A DNA stretch of 64,000 nt, from contig CAUJHQ010000115.1 in NCBI GenBank assembly GCA_963204815.1, positions 62,001 through 126,000 of the forward strand, written 5' to 3'. Source of the DNA: Pseudomonadota bacterium. Lineage in GTDB: Bacteria; Pseudomonadota; Gammaproteobacteria; Burkholderiales; Burkholderiaceae_C. How positions within the stretch are numbered: position 1 is the first letter of the stretch; each line of letters begins with the position of its first letter. A model generated the notes under the pieces. That model worked only from the letters and a program-made list of their open reading frames with translations, ran no database searches and was not told the DNA's origin. A program made the translations under genes and the position numbers. This document shows positions 63,174-64,000 of the stretch, one piece after another.

Positions 63174-64000
63174 TCAGAGCTTTCGCGTTTCGCTGCGCAG
63201 CAGCGCGCCCAGGATCGGCAGCACCGCGGCGCGTACCGCCGGCGTGCGCGCCAGGCGGTCGAAGCCGGGGAAGGCGGCGCCGGCGTCCAGCGGCGCCACC
63301 TGCTGCGCCAGCGTGCCGGCGAGCACGTCGATCAACGCGTCGCTCTCGGCGCCGACGTCGACCCACAGCACCGCCAGCGGCAGGTCGGGCCAGGAGCGTT
63401 CCCAGAGGTCGAACGAGCGTTGCAGCTCGATGACGAGGCGCGGCGCGTCGCCGGGCGGCGCGGCGTCGACCGGCAGGCGCGAGTCGGCACCGTAGTCGAC
63501 GAAGTCGGCGCTCTCGAAGGCGAGGGCGGCCACCGGCCGGGGCGCCGGCTTCGGTGCCGGCGGCGCGGCGAGCGGCGCGTCCCAGTCGATGCGGCGCGCG
63601 TAGTAGAGCTCGCCGCCGGCGCAGATCGTCAGCAGCACGACGGCACCGTGGCGCACCAGCGCGGCGGTGGCGCGTTTCGCGAGCCCGGCGGCCAGCGCCA
63701 GCTCGGACTGCAGGTTGCGCTGCGCGGTCTCGGCGATGTCGACCACCGCGACCTCGACGCCGGCGCTGCGCGCGCGCTCCACGCACTGCTGGATCGTCGC
63801 GTTCGCCGCCGCGGCGACGAACAGCTGGCGGTTCGGCCGCGGCCGTTCGTCGCCGACCACCATGACGTCGATCGTCATGTCGTCGAGCCGGCCGTCGACC
63901 TGGTCCTTCACGCGCCAGCGCGCGGCGGCCTTCAGCTCCTCGGCCTTGACGGCGGGCGCCTCCACCTGCAGCAGCTGCGCATCGGCCAGCGGCAGCACCG
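63174..64000 (-). CDS. mshI: MshI/PilM-like pilus biogenesis protein (5' end beyond window)
   Basis: About 275 residues; the true N-terminus lies to the right of the window. It shows an actin-fold (PilM/MshI) plan: AEELKAAARWRVKDQV, VVDIAETAQRNL, AALVRHGAVVLLTICAGGELYYAR with a nucleotide-binding-type strand, and FDRLARTPAVRAAVLPILGALLR at the end. Cytoplasmic partner of the PilN-like protein encoded 13 bases downstream. Confidence 0.82.
   Translation of the reverse strand, partial: VLPLADAQLLQVEAPAVKAEELKAAARWRVKDQVDGRLDDMTIDVMVVGDERPRPNRQLFVAAAANATIQQCVERARSAGVEVAVVDIAETAQRNLQSELALAAGLAKRATAALVRHGAVVLLTICAGGELYYARRIDWDAPLAAPPAPKPAPRPVAALAFESADFVDYGADSRLPVDAAPPGDAPRLVIELQRSFDLWERSWPDLPLAVLWVDVGAESDALIDVLAGTLAQQVAPLDAGAAFPGFDRLARTPAVRAAVLPILGALLRSETRKL

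Overview
The window is very GC-rich (roughly 70 percent by eye) and densely packed, with many 4-base stop/start overlaps. Gene content (PQQ-linked ABC transporter genes, a Bug/TctC solute-binding protein, an AorABC-type aldehyde oxidoreductase, form II cox genes, MSHA pilus genes, many two-component systems) suggests a chromosomal segment of a betaproteobacterium, probably Burkholderiales of the Rubrivivax/Leptothrix type. This placement is inference from gene content. I saw no rRNA, tRNA, CRISPR array or transposase.

Layout. (1) 1-7326, minus strand: chemotaxis operon cheZ-like, cheY, cheA and three chemoreceptor genes, the last cut by the window edge, with a possible sigma-28 promoter at 7415-7442. 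(2) 7519-10526, plus: a soluble REC/histidine kinase, a NarL-type regulator and an EgtB/SenA-like protein. (3) 10551-23448: genes of a form II CO-dehydrogenase-like molybdenum hydroxylase (coxS, coxL, and on the other strand coxM, coxD, coxE), interleaved with a TIR-pseudokinase-globin fusion protein, an SDR protein, a DsbA-family isomerase, an FAD oxidase, a flavodoxin-fold protein, a RidA-like protein and a ferredoxin reductase. (4) 23605-30586: a TonB receptor, a ModE-like regulator with a binding-protein-like domain, and a ravA-viaA-DUF364 operon. (5) 30605-39543: a tungsten-type aldehyde oxidoreductase operon (aorA, aorB, aorC, a MoaD-like protein and two small unknowns), tungstate-type transporter genes tupBC, and moeA. 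A shared inverted-repeat operator lies before the aor operon and between tupB and moeA. (6) 39636-42195: LytS/LytTR two-component genes with a DUF2807 protein. (7) 42223-46455: two unrecognised proteins, one with an OmpA-like domain and one with transthyretin-like repeats. (8) 46562-53964: a TctC-type protein, a four-gene PQQ-linked ABC transporter set with a good sigma-54 promoter, and the adjacent sigma-54 activator. (9) 54199-57027: a KefB-type antiporter, a small exported protein and a glutathione S-transferase. (10) 57109-64000, minus: MSHA-type pilus genes with an unusually long MshE-like ATPase.

How the parts relate. Regions 3 to 5 read as a molybdenum/tungsten island: two pterin-dependent metal enzymes, each with its own MoxR-type AAA ATPase plus VWA protein pair (coxD/coxE and ravA/viaA), a metal transporter, MoeA, a ModE-like regulator and a common operator. 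Two copies of a 328-bp non-coding repeat in opposite orientation (20385-20712 and 48437-48764) flank this island and most of what follows.

The most unusual items are the TIR-pseudokinase-globin protein (13379-15271), the structured 328-bp inverted repeats, the shared operators at 36639 and 38222, the sigma-54 promoter at 51822, and the MshE-like ATPase with four exactly spaced c-di-GMP-binding-type motifs.
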